Source: Bacteroidaceae bacterium
GTDB taxonomy: Bacteria > Bacteroidota > Bacteroidia > Bacteroidales > Bacteroidaceae
Reading direction: 5' to 3'
NCBI GenBank assembly: GCA_017407905.1
Contig: JAFQVS010000050.1
Coordinates: 1-45,356 of the forward strand
DNA: 45,356 nt
The position numbers and the translations under genes are program-made. Under the pieces are notes generated by a model. It was not told the DNA's origin. It ran no database searches and was given only the letters and a program-made list of their open reading frames with translations. Below, one piece after another: positions 8,478-18,683 of this stretch; the stretch's first letter is position 1; each line of letters begins with the position of its first letter.

Positions 8478-9821
8478 TTATTGCTTGCACAGGGCGCATC
8501 TTTTGCAGCGGTTAAGCTCGCCGCGGAAACGCTTCTCGATGAGAAGGTGCAGGCGGTCGCGCAGTGCTTCTATGTTTATTTTCTCTATCACTTCGCCGGC
8601 AAAGGCAAACATCAGCAGATGGCGTGCCTCGTCCTTGCTTATGCCGCGCTGCTGCATATAGAAGAGGGCATTCTCGTCGAGCTGTCCGACGGTGGAGCCG
8701 TGGCTGCATTTTACGTCGTCGGCGTAAATTTCGAGCTGAGGCTGTGCGTACATTCGGGCGCATTTTGTGAGGCACAGATTGCGGTTGGTCTGACACGAGG
8801 TGGTCTGTTGTGCATCGGGGCAGATGAGCATACGTCCCGAAAAGACGCCTGTGGCCTCTTCGTCAAGGATGTATTTATAGAGCTCGCTGCTGTTGCAGTG
8901 CGAGGCTTTGTGCTCGACGAGGGTGTTGTTGTCGGTGTGCTGATTTTTGTCGCAGATGGCAAGGCCGCCCAAATGAGCCTCGGCGCCGCTGCCTGCGAGG
9001 GTTACTTTTATGTTGTTGCGTGTCAGTCCGTTGGTGAGGGTGATGCAGCAGTGGTTAAGGCGGCTGTCGCTCTCTTGGTTGACCAGCAGATGGGCAAGGC
9101 GGCTGTTCTTTTCGCCCGTCTCCTCAATCTCGACAATATTGAGTGCGGCGCCGCGACGCAGGAATATTTCGGTTACCTGTGTCGATAGTGTCTGTTTGTC
9201 GTTCGACGAATGGTCGCAGATGAGTAGGTCGGCTGTGGCATTTTGGTCGATTATTATGAGCAGACGGCGGTTGCTGAGCATCTCGATATTGGAGCGCAGG
9301 AGGGTTACTATCTGTATGGGCTCGCTGAGCTTTGTATCGCGGGGAACGTACAGCAGCAGGCCGTCCTGCACAAAGGTCGTGTTGAATTGTGCAAGGCTGT
9401 CGCTCTCTTGTGCCTGACGATTGTAGTAGGCCTCGACGAGCTCGGGGTGCGTCTGCGCAAATTGGTCGAGGCTGCCAAGAAGTACGCCCTCGGGTAGGGG
9501 GCTCTTTTCGGCAGCATCGCGGTAGAAGCTGTCGTTGATGATATATTCCTGTCGCGCTCTTAGGTTGGGAACGTCGCAGCTGAAAAAGTCGGCGGGAGAG
9601 CCTTGCAGGGGCAGGCGACCAAGATTCATTCCATAGTCGGCGGCAAAGAGCTTGTCGATGGGGGTGCGGCGATACTCCTCGTCGTCTCTCTTGGGAAAGC
9701 CTGTGCTTTTGAACTGCTCAAAGGCTTTTGCGCGCTCTTTGTTGAGCAGGGCCGAGCAGAGCGTCTCAATCAGCGGGCGGTTGTTGTCGAAAATTTCGAT
9801 ATATTCTTTCTCGTTGCTCAT
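8478..9821 (-). CDS. sufD: Fe-S cluster assembly protein SufD
   Basis: SufD partners SufB in the SufBC2D scaffold on which Fe-S clusters are made. The 447-residue protein ends with the family's beta-helix region and the conserved C-terminal helical part: KCSHGSTVGQLDENALFYMQ, then RGISKDEARHLLMFAF. The histidine in KCSHG matches the conserved SufD histidine near the SufB interface. The N-terminal part (about 1-130) is divergent and helical, as is normal. The C-terminus holds an unusual cysteine group (CKRCALCKQ) not expected of SufD; it could be a metal-binding tail or simple variation. The gene follows sufC by two bases, suggesting coupled translation. Confidence 0.95.
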   Translation of the reverse strand: MSNEKEYIEIFDNNRPLIETLCSALLNKERAKAFEQFKSTGFPKRDDEEYRRTPIDKLFAADYGMNLGRLPLQGSPADFFSCDVPNLRARQEYIINDSFYRDAAEKSPLPEGVLLGSLDQFAQTHPELVEAYYNRQAQESDSLAQFNTTFVQDGLLLYVPRDTKLSEPIQIVTLLRSNIEMLSNRRLLIIIDQNATADLLICDHSSNDKQTLSTQVTEIFLRRGAALNIVEIEETGEKNSRLAHLLVNQESDSRLNHCCITLTNGLTRNNIKVTLAGSGAEAHLGGLAICDKNQHTDNNTLVEHKASHCNSSELYKYILDEEATGVFSGRMLICPDAQQTTSCQTNRNLCLTKCARMYAQPQLEIYADDVKCSHGSTVGQLDENALFYMQQRGISKDEARHLLMFAFAGEVIEKINIEALRDRLHLLIEKRFRGELNRCKRCALCKQ

Positions 9822-9823
9822 TG

Positions 9824-10585
<762 letters not shown>

Positions 10586-10609
10586 TGCTTTTCTCTAATG
10601 TTATTGTTG

Positions 10610-12058
10610 TTATCCCACTGCTCCTTCGAGTGATACGCTCAGTAGCTTCTGTGCCTCGATGGCAAACTCCATAGGTAGCTTGTTTAGAACCTCTTTGGCG
10701 TAGCCGTTGACGATGAGGCCTATTGCCTCCTCGGTGCCGATGCCTCGCTGGTTGCAGTAGAATAGTTGCTCTTCGGATATTTTTGAGGTTGTTGCTTCGT
10801 GCTCAATTACGGCGTTGTCGTTGTGTATGTCCATATAGGGGAATGTGTGGGCGCCGCATTTATCGCCAAGCAACAGTGAGTCGCATTGGCTGTAGTTGCG
10901 TGCACCGTCGGCATTTTTGCTCACACGGACAAGGCCGCGGTAGGAATTTTGGCTTTTTCCGGCCGATATTCCTTTGCTTATTATTGTGCTGCGGGTGTTG
11001 CGACCAAGATGTATCATCTTGGTGCCTGTGTCGGCCTGCTGGTAGTTGTTGGTTACGGCCACCGAGTAGAACTCGCCTTGCGAATTGTCGCCGCGCAGTA
11101 TGCAGCTGGGGTATTTCCACGTTATTGCCGAGCCTGTCTCGACCTGTGTCCACGAGAGCTTGCTGTTGTTGCCGCGACAGTCGCCGCGCTTGGTTACAAA
11201 GTTATATACACCGCCTTTGCCCTCGGCGTCGCCGGGGTACCAATTTTGTACGGTGCTGTATTTTACTTCGGCATTCTCGCACACTACAATTTCGACTATT
11301 GCGGCGTGCAGCTGATTCTCGTCGCGCATCGGGGCGGTGCAGCCTTCGAGGTACGATACGTAGCTGTTGTCGTCGGCGACGATGAGTGTACGCTCGAATT
11401 GTCCTGTGTTTGCTGCGTTGATGCGAAAATAGGTCGATAGCTCCATTGGACAGCGCACTCCTGCGGGGATATAGACGAATGAACCGTCGCTAAAGACTGC
11501 GCTGTTGAGCGCTGCGAAGAAATTGTCGCGGTAGTTGACCACCGTACCAAGATACTTGCGCACAAGGTCGGGGTACTCTTGTATGGCCTCGCTCATAGAG
11601 CAGAAGATTATTCCTTTCTCTTTGAGCTCCTCCTTGAAAGTGGTCTTTACCGACACCGAGTCCATCACGGCATCGACGGCCGTACCGCTGAGTGCGAGGC
11701 GCTCCTCAAGGGGGATGCCCAGCTTCTCGAAGGTCTTCATAAGCTCGGGGTCAATCTCTTTATTTTGCTTATCCTTGCTCTTTTTTGTTGGGTCGGCATA
11801 GTAGGATATTGCCTGATAGTCGATGGGGGGAATATCCAGATGAGCCCACTGTGGTGTTTCGAGTGTCAGCCAATGGCGGTAGGCCTGAAGACGAAATTCG
11901 AGCATCCACTGCGGCTCGTTCTTTTTGCTGGATATTAGTCTTATGACATCTTCATTAAGGCCTTTGTCAATAATCTCGGTCTTAATGTTGCTGACAAAGC
12001 CATACTCGTAGGCTTTATCGGCTATCTTGCGGAATATGTTGTTGCTTTTCTTTTTCAT
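10610..12058 (-). CDS. sufB: Fe-S cluster assembly protein SufB
   Basis: SufB is the scaffold subunit that receives sulfur from SufS and holds the nascent cluster. The 482-residue protein shows the family landmarks: the [19 protein letters not shown] region, [27 protein letters not shown], the core [12 protein letters not shown] and the terminal [20 protein letters not shown]. In SufB the cysteine in the central beta-helix (candidates here include [10 protein letters not shown]) accepts sulfur; I did not settle which. It follows cvpA by three bases and leads the suf part of the operon. Confidence 0.97.
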   Translation of the reverse strand: MKKKSNNIFRKIADKAYEYGFVSNIKTEIIDKGLNEDVIRLISSKKNEPQWMLEFRLQAYRHWLTLETPQWAHLDIPPIDYQAISYYADPTKKSKDKQNKEIDPELMKTFEKLGIPLEERLALSGTAVDAVMDSVSVKTTFKEELKEKGIIFCSMSEAIQEYPDLVRKYLGTVVNYRDNFFAALNSAVFSDGSFVYIPAGVRCPMELSTYFRINAANTGQFERTLIVADDNSYVSYLEGCTAPMRDENQLHAAIVEIVVCENAEVKYSTVQNWYPGDAEGKGGVYNFVTKRGDCRGNNSKLSWTQVETGSAITWKYPSCILRGDNSQGEFYSVAVTNNYQQADTGTKMIHLGRNTRSTIISKGISAGKSQNSYRGLVRVSKNADGARNYSQCDSLLLGDKCGAHTFPYMDIHNDNAVIEHEATTSKISEEQLFYCNQRGIGTEEAIGLIVNGYAKEVLNKLPMEFAIEAQKLLSVSLEGAVG

Positions 12059-12061
12059 CTA

Positions 12062-12541
12062 TCACTTTTTCACCTCTCCGATAAGCGAGAATGTCGCATC
12101 TTGTACATATTTGTACAACGTGGAATCCTCTTGTGTTGTTTTATCAAAAACTGCTATTCCTAATGATAAACTGTGCGAGGCGTTGGCTGCTCCCACAATA
12201 AGCATCATTGATATTGCGCAGCTGAAGAGTGCACCCAATATCTTGTCGATGAATCCGATATTTATTGCGTTGAGCAGCATTTGCAGCAGCCACCCCAATA
12301 TTTTCACGGCGAGTAACACCACGGCTATTATACTCACAAATGCAAGAATGCTACATATTATCTCGTCCCAGCCGGTGAGCGATGCGATGCGCACGCTGGC
12401 GGCCTTGTAGAACAGTACCGATTGAAATAGTCCGAGCACAATTCCTGCTACAAATGTAAGTTGGCTGATGAGCCCTTTGAAATATCCTATGGCAAAGCCC
12501 ACTATCATTGCTACTATCAATATAATATCCAGATTGTTCAT
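12062..12541 (-). CDS. CvpA family membrane protein
   Basis: A 159-residue inner-membrane protein with four hydrophobic segments (about residues 5-22, 28-46, 63-88 and 105-124) and the CvpA-type start MNNLDIILIVAMIVGFAIGY with a G-Y-x-K-G-L-I turn. In Escherichia coli CvpA is linked to colicin V production and envelope stress resistance; its molecular role is not settled. A gene of this family between infB and sufB is a pattern I associate with Bacteroidales. It starts 114 bases after infB and its stop is three bases ahead of sufB, so it is probably co-transcribed with the suf genes. Confidence 0.85.
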   Translation of the reverse strand: MNNLDIILIVAMIVGFAIGYFKGLISQLTFVAGIVLGLFQSVLFYKAASVRIASLTGWDEIICSILAFVSIIAVVLLAVKILGWLLQMLLNAINIGFIDKILGALFSCAISMMLIVGAANASHSLSLGIAVFDKTTQEDSTLYKYVQDATFSLIGEVKK

Positions 12542-12599
12542 ACTCTCTGTTTTTGTGTGTTTGTGTGTAAATATATAAGGTAGGTCAAATGCACATAAT

Positions 12600-12637
12600 G
12601 CGAGGGGGCATTTTTTCCTTTCCGAAACGCCCCTCGC
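12600..12637 (-). terminator. Hairpin between infB and cvpA
   Basis: GCGAGGGG (12600-12607) pairs with CCCCTCGC (12630-12637) across a 22-base loop. On the - strand no T-run follows the stem, so it is not a classic intrinsic terminator. It could reduce read-through, or protect an RNA end, between the translation-factor part and the suf part of the operon. Confidence 0.35.
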
Positions 12638-12655
12638 CTGTGCCTTTGTTTTTTA

Positions 12656-15544
12656 TTATAGTTTCTGCTTAACCTCAACCTCTACGAATGTCTCGATAAT
12701 ATCGCCAACCTTAATATCGTCCTGCGATACAAGGCTGATACCACACTCGTAGTTTGTTCCAACCTCGCGAACATCCTCCTTGAAGCGCTTGAGGGCCGCA
12801 AGATTGCCTGTGTGTATCACAATACCGTCGCGGATGAGGCGTGCACGGTCGGTACGCTTTACTTTTCCCTCGCGCACCATACATCCGGCTACTGTGCCCA
12901 CCTTGCTTATGTGGAAGGTCTCGCGCACCTCGATGGTGGCTGTTACCTCCTCTTTCACAATGGGGGCGAGCATACCCTCCATAGCTGCCTTTACCTCCTC
13001 GATGGCATCGTAGATGATTGAGTAGAGGCGAATATCGACGCCCTCGTTCTCGGCTACCTTGCGTGCCATCACAGAGGGGCGCACTTGGAAACCCACGATA
13101 ATTGCGTCGGATGCGGCTGCAAGGCTCACGTCGCTCTCCGAGATTTGTCCCACGGCCTTGTGGATGACGTTTACCTGTATTGTCTCGGTTGATAGCTTGA
13201 TGAGTGAGTCGCTCAGCGCCTCGATTGAACCGTCAACGTCGCCCTTGACAATGATATTCAGTGTCTGGAAGTTTCCGAGGGCTATGCGGCGGCCCACCTC
13301 GTCGAGGGTAAGCATTTTTTGTGTGCGCAGACCTTGCTCGCGCTGCAACTGCTCGCGCTTGCCGGTAATTTCGCGTGCCTCGCGCTCGCTGTCAACCACG
13401 TTGAATACATCGCCGGCTGCGGGGGCGCCGTTGAGGCCCAGAATAAGTGCGGGCTCGGCGGGGCGCACCTCTTTTATGCGCTGGTTACGCTCGTTGAAGA
13501 TGGCTTTTACCTTACCCCACTGTGTTCCGGCAACTACAATGTCGCCTACACGCAGCGTTCCGTTCTGCACCATTACTGTGGCTACGTATCCGCGGCCCTT
13601 GTCGAGTGTCGATTCAATTACCGAACCTGTGGCCTTGCGGTTGGGGTTGGCCTTGAGCTCAAGAAGCTCGGCCTCGAGAAGAACCTTCTCCATAAGCTCC
13701 TCGACGCCAATACCTTTCTTGGCCGATATTTCTTGCGATTGGTACTTTCCGCCCCAATCCTCGACGAGCATATTCATCTGTGCAAGCTCCTCTTTGATGC
13801 GGTTGGGGTCGGCGGCGGGCTTATCTACCTTATTGATGGCAAAGACGATGGGCACGCCGGCTGCCATTGCGTGGTTGATGGCCTCTTTGGTCTGGGGCAT
13901 CACATTGTCGTCGGCGGCAATTATGATGATGGCAATATCGGTGATTTTGGCTCCGCGGGCACGCATTGCGGTAAAGGCCTCGTGGCCCGGGGTGTCGAGG
14001 AATGTAATGTGTTTGCCATTCTCAATCTGTACGTTGTAGGCTCCGATGTGCTGTGTGATTCCTCCGGCCTCGCCTGCAATTACGTTCGACTTGCGGATGT
14101 AGTCGAGTAGTGAGGTCTTTCCGTGGTCAACGTGTCCCATCACGGTGATGATGGGTGCGCGGGGCAAGAGGTCCTCGTCCGAGTCTTTCTCTTCCTCGAT
14201 GGCGTTGGCAACCTCGGCGCTCACATATTCTGTGGTAAAGCCAAACTCCTCGGCCACAAGGTTGATTGTCTCGGCGTCGAGGCGCTGGTTGATTGATACC
14301 ATCATTCCGATGCTCATACAGGTGGCAATTACCTGTGTTACCGAGATATTCATCATACTTGCAAGCTCGTTGGCTGTTACAAACTCGGTGAGTTTCAGTA
14401 CTTTGCTCTGCTCCATTGCGTCCATTGCCTGTTGCTGCTGACGCTCGGCTGCAAGCTCGCGCTTGTCTTTGCGGTATTTTGACGATTTTGTCTTTCCGCG
14501 GCTGGTGAGACGTTCGAGTGTCTCTTTTATCTGTTTAGATACGTCCTCGTCGCTGACGTCCGATTTATCGAAGCGTTTGTGTTTATTGTCGCGCTCTTTG
14601 CGGCTGCCCTGCGAGGGGTTGTCGCTGCCTTTGTTCTTGTTGCGGTTGCCCGACCAATCTTGCTGTTGCTGGGGCTCGCTGCCTTGAACATTGTCGATAT
14701 TGACGCGCTGGTTGCCTATGCGGGCGCGTTTCTTCTTTTTGTCGCCGCCCTGATTATTGCTGCCTGCGCTCTTCTGTGCCTCTTTCTGTTGCTTGCGCTG
14801 CTCCTCGCGCTGACGCTCTTTCTCTTCGCGCTCCTTACGCTTTTCTTCTTTGCTCTTTTTCTTGGGGCGTGTCGATTGGTTGATTGCCGAGAGGTCAATC
14901 TTGCCCACTACGTTGAATGTGGGCTTGATGTCTTCAATCTGTGTGAGGGATGCGGGCTGCGGCTTCTCCTCGACCTTTGCGGGCTCCTCTTTTACGGGTG
15001 CGGGGGCGGGTGCCTCGCTCTGAGGCTTCTCCTCGACCTTTGCGGGCTCCTCTTTTACGGGTGCGGGAGCGGATGCCGCGGGCTTTGTCTCGGCCTTGGG
15101 CTGAGCGGGCTTCTCTTCGCGCTTTTTCTTGTGCTTGTCGCTCTTGGCGGGTTGCTGCTTGCGCTTGAGTGCGTCAAGGTCGATGCTGCCCATTACTTTT
15201 ATAAGCGGCTCGGCTGCTGCGCTCTTCTCCTCGCTTGCTGCGGGGGTAGGCTTTGCGGGCTCGCTTGCTGCGGGCGCTGTCTCGACGGGGGCTGCCTCGG
15301 CGGGCTTTGTCTCGGACGTTACTTTTACTTTGTCTTTATTCTGACGCTCTTTTGTGAATTTGTCCGATTCGATGCGGGCGTTCTTGTCGGTGCTGAATGC
15401 TTCTCTCAGCAGAAGGTAGCCCTTCTCGGGTACAACGGCATTGGGGTCTTCCTTAATGTCGATGCCCTTCTTTTGTAGGAACTCAACGATTGTGTTCAGT
15501 CCTATGTTAAGCTCTTCTTGTACTTTATTTAGTCTTATCTTCAT
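12656..15544 (-). CDS. infB: Translation initiation factor IF-2
   Basis: IF-2 is the GTPase that places initiator tRNA on the 30S subunit and promotes subunit joining. The 962-residue protein has an IF2_N domain at the start ([20 protein letters not shown]), a long low-complexity charged linker (about 60-380), a second IF2_N-like domain, the G domain with G1 GHVDHGKT (470-477), DTPGH and NKVD, and the C-terminal domains. The linker holds a 21-residue near-duplication, [13 protein letters not shown] twice, caused by a 63-bp direct repeat around 14960-15065. It lies 12 bases after nusA. Confidence 0.97.
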   Translation of the reverse strand: MKIRLNKVQEELNIGLNTIVEFLQKKGIDIKEDPNAVVPEKGYLLLREAFSTDKNARIESDKFTKERQNKDKVKVTSETKPAEAAPVETAPAASEPAKPTPAASEEKSAAAEPLIKVMGSIDLDALKRKQQPAKSDKHKKKREEKPAQPKAETKPAASAPAPVKEEPAKVEEKPQSEAPAPAPVKEEPAKVEEKPQPASLTQIEDIKPTFNVVGKIDLSAINQSTRPKKKSKEEKRKEREEKERQREEQRKQQKEAQKSAGSNNQGGDKKKKRARIGNQRVNIDNVQGSEPQQQQDWSGNRNKNKGSDNPSQGSRKERDNKHKRFDKSDVSDEDVSKQIKETLERLTSRGKTKSSKYRKDKRELAAERQQQQAMDAMEQSKVLKLTEFVTANELASMMNISVTQVIATCMSIGMMVSINQRLDAETINLVAEEFGFTTEYVSAEVANAIEEEKDSDEDLLPRAPIITVMGHVDHGKTSLLDYIRKSNVIAGEAGGITQHIGAYNVQIENGKHITFLDTPGHEAFTAMRARGAKITDIAIIIIAADDNVMPQTKEAINHAMAAGVPIVFAINKVDKPAADPNRIKEELAQMNMLVEDWGGKYQSQEISAKKGIGVEELMEKVLLEAELLELKANPNRKATGSVIESTLDKGRGYVATVMVQNGTLRVGDIVVAGTQWGKVKAIFNERNQRIKEVRPAEPALILGLNGAPAAGDVFNVVDSEREAREITGKREQLQREQGLRTQKMLTLDEVGRRIALGNFQTLNIIVKGDVDGSIEALSDSLIKLSTETIQVNVIHKAVGQISESDVSLAAASDAIIVGFQVRPSVMARKVAENEGVDIRLYSIIYDAIEEVKAAMEGMLAPIVKEEVTATIEVRETFHISKVGTVAGCMVREGKVKRTDRARLIRDGIVIHTGNLAALKRFKEDVREVGTNYECGISLVSQDDIKVGDIIETFVEVEVKQKL
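14961..15065 (-). repeat. 63-bp internal direct repeat in infB
   Basis: The stretch starting GGCTTCTCCTCGACCTTTGC at 14961 recurs at 15024, a period of 63 bases, keeping the frame. It encodes two copies of [13 protein letters not shown] within the disordered IF-2 linker. Such repeats vary in number by slippage. Confidence 0.8.
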
Positions 15545-15556
15545 TCTTACTTTTTT

Positions 15557-16831
15557 TTATTCGTTGGCTTCCTTGTCGTCTTCAAACTCGGCTCTCAGGA
15601 CACTGAGCAGATTATCTACGGTGTCTTCCTCAAGGTCGGCTTTCTCGATGAGTACCTCGCGGGGGGCGTTGAGGACGGCTTTTGCGGTGTCGTATCCGAG
15701 TTTTTTAATTGCGGCGATTATCCACTCGTCAATCTCGTCGGCAAACTCGTCGAGGTAGATGTCGTCCTCTTGTGTGTTCTCTTCAATCTCGCGATATACG
15801 TCGATTGTGTATTCGGTGAGCATACTTGCGAGCTTGATGTTTAGTCCGTTCTTTCCAATTGCGAGTGATACCTCCTCGGGCTTCAGATATACGTCGGCGC
15901 TCTTCTTCTCTTCGTCGAGGAAGATTGTGAATACCTTTGCTGGGCTCAGGGCGCGCTTGATGAAGAGCTCGATGTTCGATGTGTAGTTAATTACGTCGAT
16001 GTTCTCGTTGCGAAGCTCGCGCACAATGCCGTGGATACGTGAGCCTTTTACGCCTACGCAGGCGCCAACGGGGTCGATGCGCTCGTCGTAGGTCTCTACG
16101 GCAATCTTGGCACGCTCGCCGGGGATGCGGGCAATCTTCTTGATGGTGATGAGGCCGTCGTTAATCTCGGGTACTTCGAGCTCGAAGAGGCGCTGAAGGA
16201 ACAAGGGTGATGTGCGGCTGAGGATAATCTTGGGGTTGTTGTTCTGATTATCGACACGTGCAACAACGGCGCGCACGTGGTCGCCCTTGCGGTAAAAGTC
16301 CGAGGGAATCTGCTCGCTCTTGGGCAGGATGAGCTCGTTGCCCTCGTCGTCGAGCATAAGAATCTCTTTCTTCCATATTTGATAAACCTCGCCGCTGACG
16401 ATTGTGCCAACCTTCTCGCTGTATTTGTTGTAGAGGCTGTCTTTTTCGAGCTCAAGGATTTTTGATGCAAGGGTCTGACGCAGGTTCAGGATGGCGCGAC
16501 GTCCAAACTCGGCAAAGTTGACCATCTCGCTAACCTCCTCGCCCACCTCGAAAGTCTCGTCGATGAGCTGTGCCTCGCTAAGGCCAATCTCGAAGTTACT
16601 GTCCTTTACGTCCTTGTCCTCTACTACGGTGCGACGACGCTGAATCTCAAAGTCGCCGCGGTCGGGGTTGACGATTACCGAGTAATTCTCGTCGGTGCCG
16701 AACATATTTACCAATACTTTGCGGAAGCTCTCTTCGAGCACGCTAATCATTGTTGTGCGGTCGATGTTTTTCGACTCTTTAAATTCTTGAAATGTATCAA
16801 GAAGGCTTACTGTTTCTTCTTTCTTTGCCAT
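15557..16831 (-). CDS. nusA: Transcription elongation/termination factor NusA
   Basis: NusA binds RNA polymerase and the nascent RNA, controlling pausing, termination and antitermination. The 424-residue protein has the NusA N-terminal domain (about 1-130), an S1 domain (about 140-210: IVSGEVYQIWKKEILMLD), and KH1/KH2 domains with DPVGACVGVKGSRIHGIVRE and VSLAIGKNGLNIKLA, the two GxxG loops. The C-terminal acidic region (about 355-424) resembles one helix-hairpin-helix-like repeat. Length matches Bacteroidota NusA, which is shorter than the Escherichia coli protein. It begins one base after rimP stops. Confidence 0.96.
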   Translation of the reverse strand: MAKKEETVSLLDTFQEFKESKNIDRTTMISVLEESFRKVLVNMFGTDENYSVIVNPDRGDFEIQRRRTVVEDKDVKDSNFEIGLSEAQLIDETFEVGEEVSEMVNFAEFGRRAILNLRQTLASKILELEKDSLYNKYSEKVGTIVSGEVYQIWKKEILMLDDEGNELILPKSEQIPSDFYRKGDHVRAVVARVDNQNNNPKIILSRTSPLFLQRLFELEVPEINDGLITIKKIARIPGERAKIAVETYDERIDPVGACVGVKGSRIHGIVRELRNENIDVINYTSNIELFIKRALSPAKVFTIFLDEEKKSADVYLKPEEVSLAIGKNGLNIKLASMLTEYTIDVYREIEENTQEDDIYLDEFADEIDEWIIAAIKKLGYDTAKAVLNAPREVLIEKADLEEDTVDNLLSVLRAEFEDDKEANE

Positions 16832-16832
16832 T

Positions 16833-17300
16833 TTATTTGAAATTTATAATATACTTCGTGTATTTTGTGTCGCCATAGGCGAAGCTAATCTCTTGCTCGA
16901 CCATTTGGGGACGTTTGCTGCCCTCGACCTTCTGCTTTTTGCTTACGGCTATCGAGAATGCTGTCTCGTCGGCCTTTGTGAGGATGCCTTTGTATTTTTT
17001 GCCATCCTTGCCCAGCACCTCGACCTCTTTGCCTATGTGGATAAGGTATTGTTGAAGCACTTTGAACGGCTGTCCGAGGCCGGCCGAGCCAACCTCAAGC
17101 TCGTAGTCCTCGGTGTCGCGGCTAAGGCCCGACTCAATGTGGCGACTAAGCTCGGCGCAGTCCTCAATCCACACTCCGTCGGCGTGGTCGATTTCTACTG
17201 TAATCTTGTCGTCCTTGCTGATGGTTACGTCAACTAAAAAATACTCTTTGTCGGCGAGCCACTCTTGTGTAAGCTCAATGACTTTCTGCTTGTCAATCAT
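16833..17300 (-). CDS. rimP: Ribosome maturation factor RimP
   Basis: RimP helps late 30S subunit assembly. The 155-residue protein shows the family core: YFLVDVTISKDDKITVEIDH, then CAELSRHIESGLSR and the YELEVGSAGLGQPF motif (E-V-x-S-x-G-x-x-x-P), followed by the Sm-like C-terminal domain. It is the first gene of the operon. A promoter lies about 85 bases upstream, with a terminator-like hairpin between promoter and start. Confidence 0.95.
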   Translation of the reverse strand: MIDKQKVIELTQEWLADKEYFLVDVTISKDDKITVEIDHADGVWIEDCAELSRHIESGLSRDTEDYELEVGSAGLGQPFKVLQQYLIHIGKEVEVLGKDGKKYKGILTKADETAFSIAVSKKQKVEGSKRPQMVEQEISFAYGDTKYTKYIINFK

Positions 17301-17379
17301 AAATTCTTTTGTAGAAGATGGGGTTGTGTGTAATTATTGTATGAAAAAGAGGGGCTTGTCGGCCCCTCTCAATCATCAT
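17293..17379 (-). other. Possible 28-codon leader ORF overlapping the rimP start
   Basis: From the ATG at 17379 a 28-residue frame (starting MMIERGRQAP) runs through the hairpin and stops at a TGA inside the second and third codons of rimP. Its ATG lies within a few bases of the predicted transcription start, so it would be almost leaderless. It may be chance, but the overlap with rimP would allow translational coupling. Confidence 0.2.
17344..17369 (-). terminator. Intrinsic-terminator-like hairpin in the rimP-nusA-infB leader
   Basis: AGAGGGGC (17348-17355) and GCCCCTCT (17362-17369) form a perfect 8-bp stem with a six-base loop; on the - strand four further T follow the T that ends the stem. 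No - strand gene precedes it, and it lies between the predicted promoter and rimP. It is therefore better read as an attenuator of the operon than as the end of another gene. Confidence 0.65.
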
Positions 17380-17387
17380 TTCGAGTG

Positions 17388-17419
17388 CAAAAATAATAAT
17401 AAAATATGGTCGAGCCAAA
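17388..17419 (-). promoter_or_regulatory. Promoter of the rimP-nusA-infB-cvpA-suf-rnhB operon
   Basis: On the - strand TTTG (17416-17419) is followed after exactly 20 bases by TATTTTTG (17388-17395), a full match to the Bacteroidetes -33/-7 pattern. Transcription should start near 17381, about 80 bases ahead of rimP. Confidence 0.7.
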
Positions 17420-17439
17420 TGTTTGCACTCTTTTTATCG

Positions 17440-17468
17440 TTGGCGAGAGAGTTTTTTTTATATCTTCG
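17440..17468 (+). promoter_or_regulatory. Candidate promoter of the 17499 gene
   Basis: TTGG (17440-17443) and TATCTTCG (17461-17468) resemble a -33/-7 pair with a slightly short 17-base spacer. The -7 box carries TTCG in place of TTTG, as at several other starts in this window. Confidence 0.4.
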
Positions 17469-17498
17469 CACTGTCTAAAAATTTATTTTAAATAAAGT

Positions 17499-17897
17499 AT
17501 GCGTAACACAAGGGGCAGGGATGCCAATATGAGGTTTTTGTTCGGCAGTGTGCTGTTCTTCTTTATGATTATAATGTCGGTGATGCTTTTTGTCTATTTT
17601 GTCCTTGAACAAAGCGTTACGAAAGAGGATAGGGTGCGCGACTGCTACGAGATTTCTTTCTCGAAACAATTCGACGGGCTCGAATATGACTTTTATCTGA
17701 ACGATAGTCTGCTCTATGTGGGCAGGCCCGTGTCGTCGGATACGGTCATTAGAATAGAGCGCAGCTTGGACGAAAATTCTTTGCTTGTGGTTGACAAGGC
17801 TACGGATATTGTCTCGGTTGTCGAGATTGGCCGACGCGGACGTCTGCTCATTGGCTTCGGGCGCGGTGGCGAGATTACGGCCGACCTCGTCGAGTGA
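17499..17897 (+). CDS. Small single-pass membrane protein of unknown function
   Basis: A 132-residue protein, divergent from the rimP operon. A hydrophobic segment (about residues 12-34, FLFGSVLFFFMIIMSVMLFV) should anchor it in the inner membrane, with the remaining about 95 residues outside. This part looks like a small beta-rich domain (YDFYLNDSLLYVGRPVSSDT, then SLLVVDKATDIVSVVEIG). I do not recognise the family. An in-frame ATG at 17529 would start directly at the hydrophobic segment and is possible. The next gene begins 75 bases on without an evident promoter, so the two may share a transcript with the CHAT peptidase gene. Confidence 0.65.
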   Translation: MRNTRGRDANMRFLFGSVLFFFMIIMSVMLFVYFVLEQSVTKEDRVRDCYEISFSKQFDGLEYDFYLNDSLLYVGRPVSSDTVIRIERSLDENSLLVVDKATDIVSVVEIGRRGRLLIGFGRGGEITADLVE

Positions 17898-17972
17898 TTT
17901 TTAAGGCGTCGGCCTTGTGGGCGGTGGCGCCGCTGTTGCGAATAATAAAAGGAAAATAAAATTATCAATATT

Positions 17973-18623
17973 ATGAAACGAGTAATAATTTCGACCTTTC
18001 TCTTTTTTGTTTTTTTGACGGGGTGGGCACAATCCTTTCCCGTCGGCGAGTTAAATGACAATATGCAGCGCTTTTACAAAGGCTGTATGACTTTGCGCGA
18101 GGGCATTGCAAGCAAAGATGTTATCACATTGGATAAGGCAATAGAACTATTGGACGACGATGCGCAAAATCCCGATAGAATAGAATTGTATAGCCTGAGC
18201 CTCGGTTGCGCCGACACCATTAACCAATGCTCGATGCAGGGGCATATGTACTATGATGCCGATTATGCCGAGTTTTTTAAAGAGAATATGGGGCTGGGAG
18301 TGTATAGCGAGGCTGCCGAGAGCCTGAGAGGAAAGCCGAGCAACTGTCAAATTGCGCACCGGGCAATAAAGGCCAACAGTAAGGTGCAATATACGGTTAG
18401 GATGGCCGGCTCGTGCCAGATGTTTGTCCTTGCCGAGATTGGGGGTAGTATAAAAGCAAAGGTCCATTTCGACAATGACAAGGAGTTTGTCGGCGTATCA
18501 TACGATAATGGAGCATTATCGTATTTAAAATGGGAAATGAACGCGTTCCCGCCCAAAGAGGTAACAATAACCATCGAGAATGTCTGCGACAAAGAAATCA
18601 GCTACGTAATTGTATCAAACTAA
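17973..18623 (+). CDS. Secreted protein of unknown function, upstream of a CHAT peptidase
   Basis: A 216-residue exported protein. The signal peptide MKRVIISTFLFFVFLTGWAQ ends at about residue 20. The N-terminal half (about 25-115) looks helical (FYKGCMTLREGIASKDVITL, then KAIELLDDD), reminiscent of a TPR-like helical bundle. The C-terminal half (about 130-216) looks like a beta-sandwich, with VQYTVRMAGSCQMFVLAEIG and a last strand KEISYVIVSN, comparable in pattern to PPC-type domains; this is inference. The gene lies 60 bases ahead of the first exported TPR-CHAT peptidase and in the same direction, so it may be its partner, regulator or substrate. Confidence 0.7.
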   Translation: MKRVIISTFLFFVFLTGWAQSFPVGELNDNMQRFYKGCMTLREGIASKDVITLDKAIELLDDDAQNPDRIELYSLSLGCADTINQCSMQGHMYYDADYAEFFKENMGLGVYSEAAESLRGKPSNCQIAHRAIKANSKVQYTVRMAGSCQMFVLAEIGGSIKAKVHFDNDKEFVGVSYDNGALSYLKWEMNAFPPKEVTITIENVCDKEISYVIVSN

Positions 18624-18683
18624 GAGGCGCCGCCCTCTCTTTTAAGCCCCTTTTTTGTGAAATTTTACAGATTCCGAGATATT

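Noticed and set aside
18657-18683. GTG start nine codons upstream of the first CHAT gene
   Set aside because: It would put a polar stretch ahead of the signal peptide; the ATG at 18684 opens directly on it.
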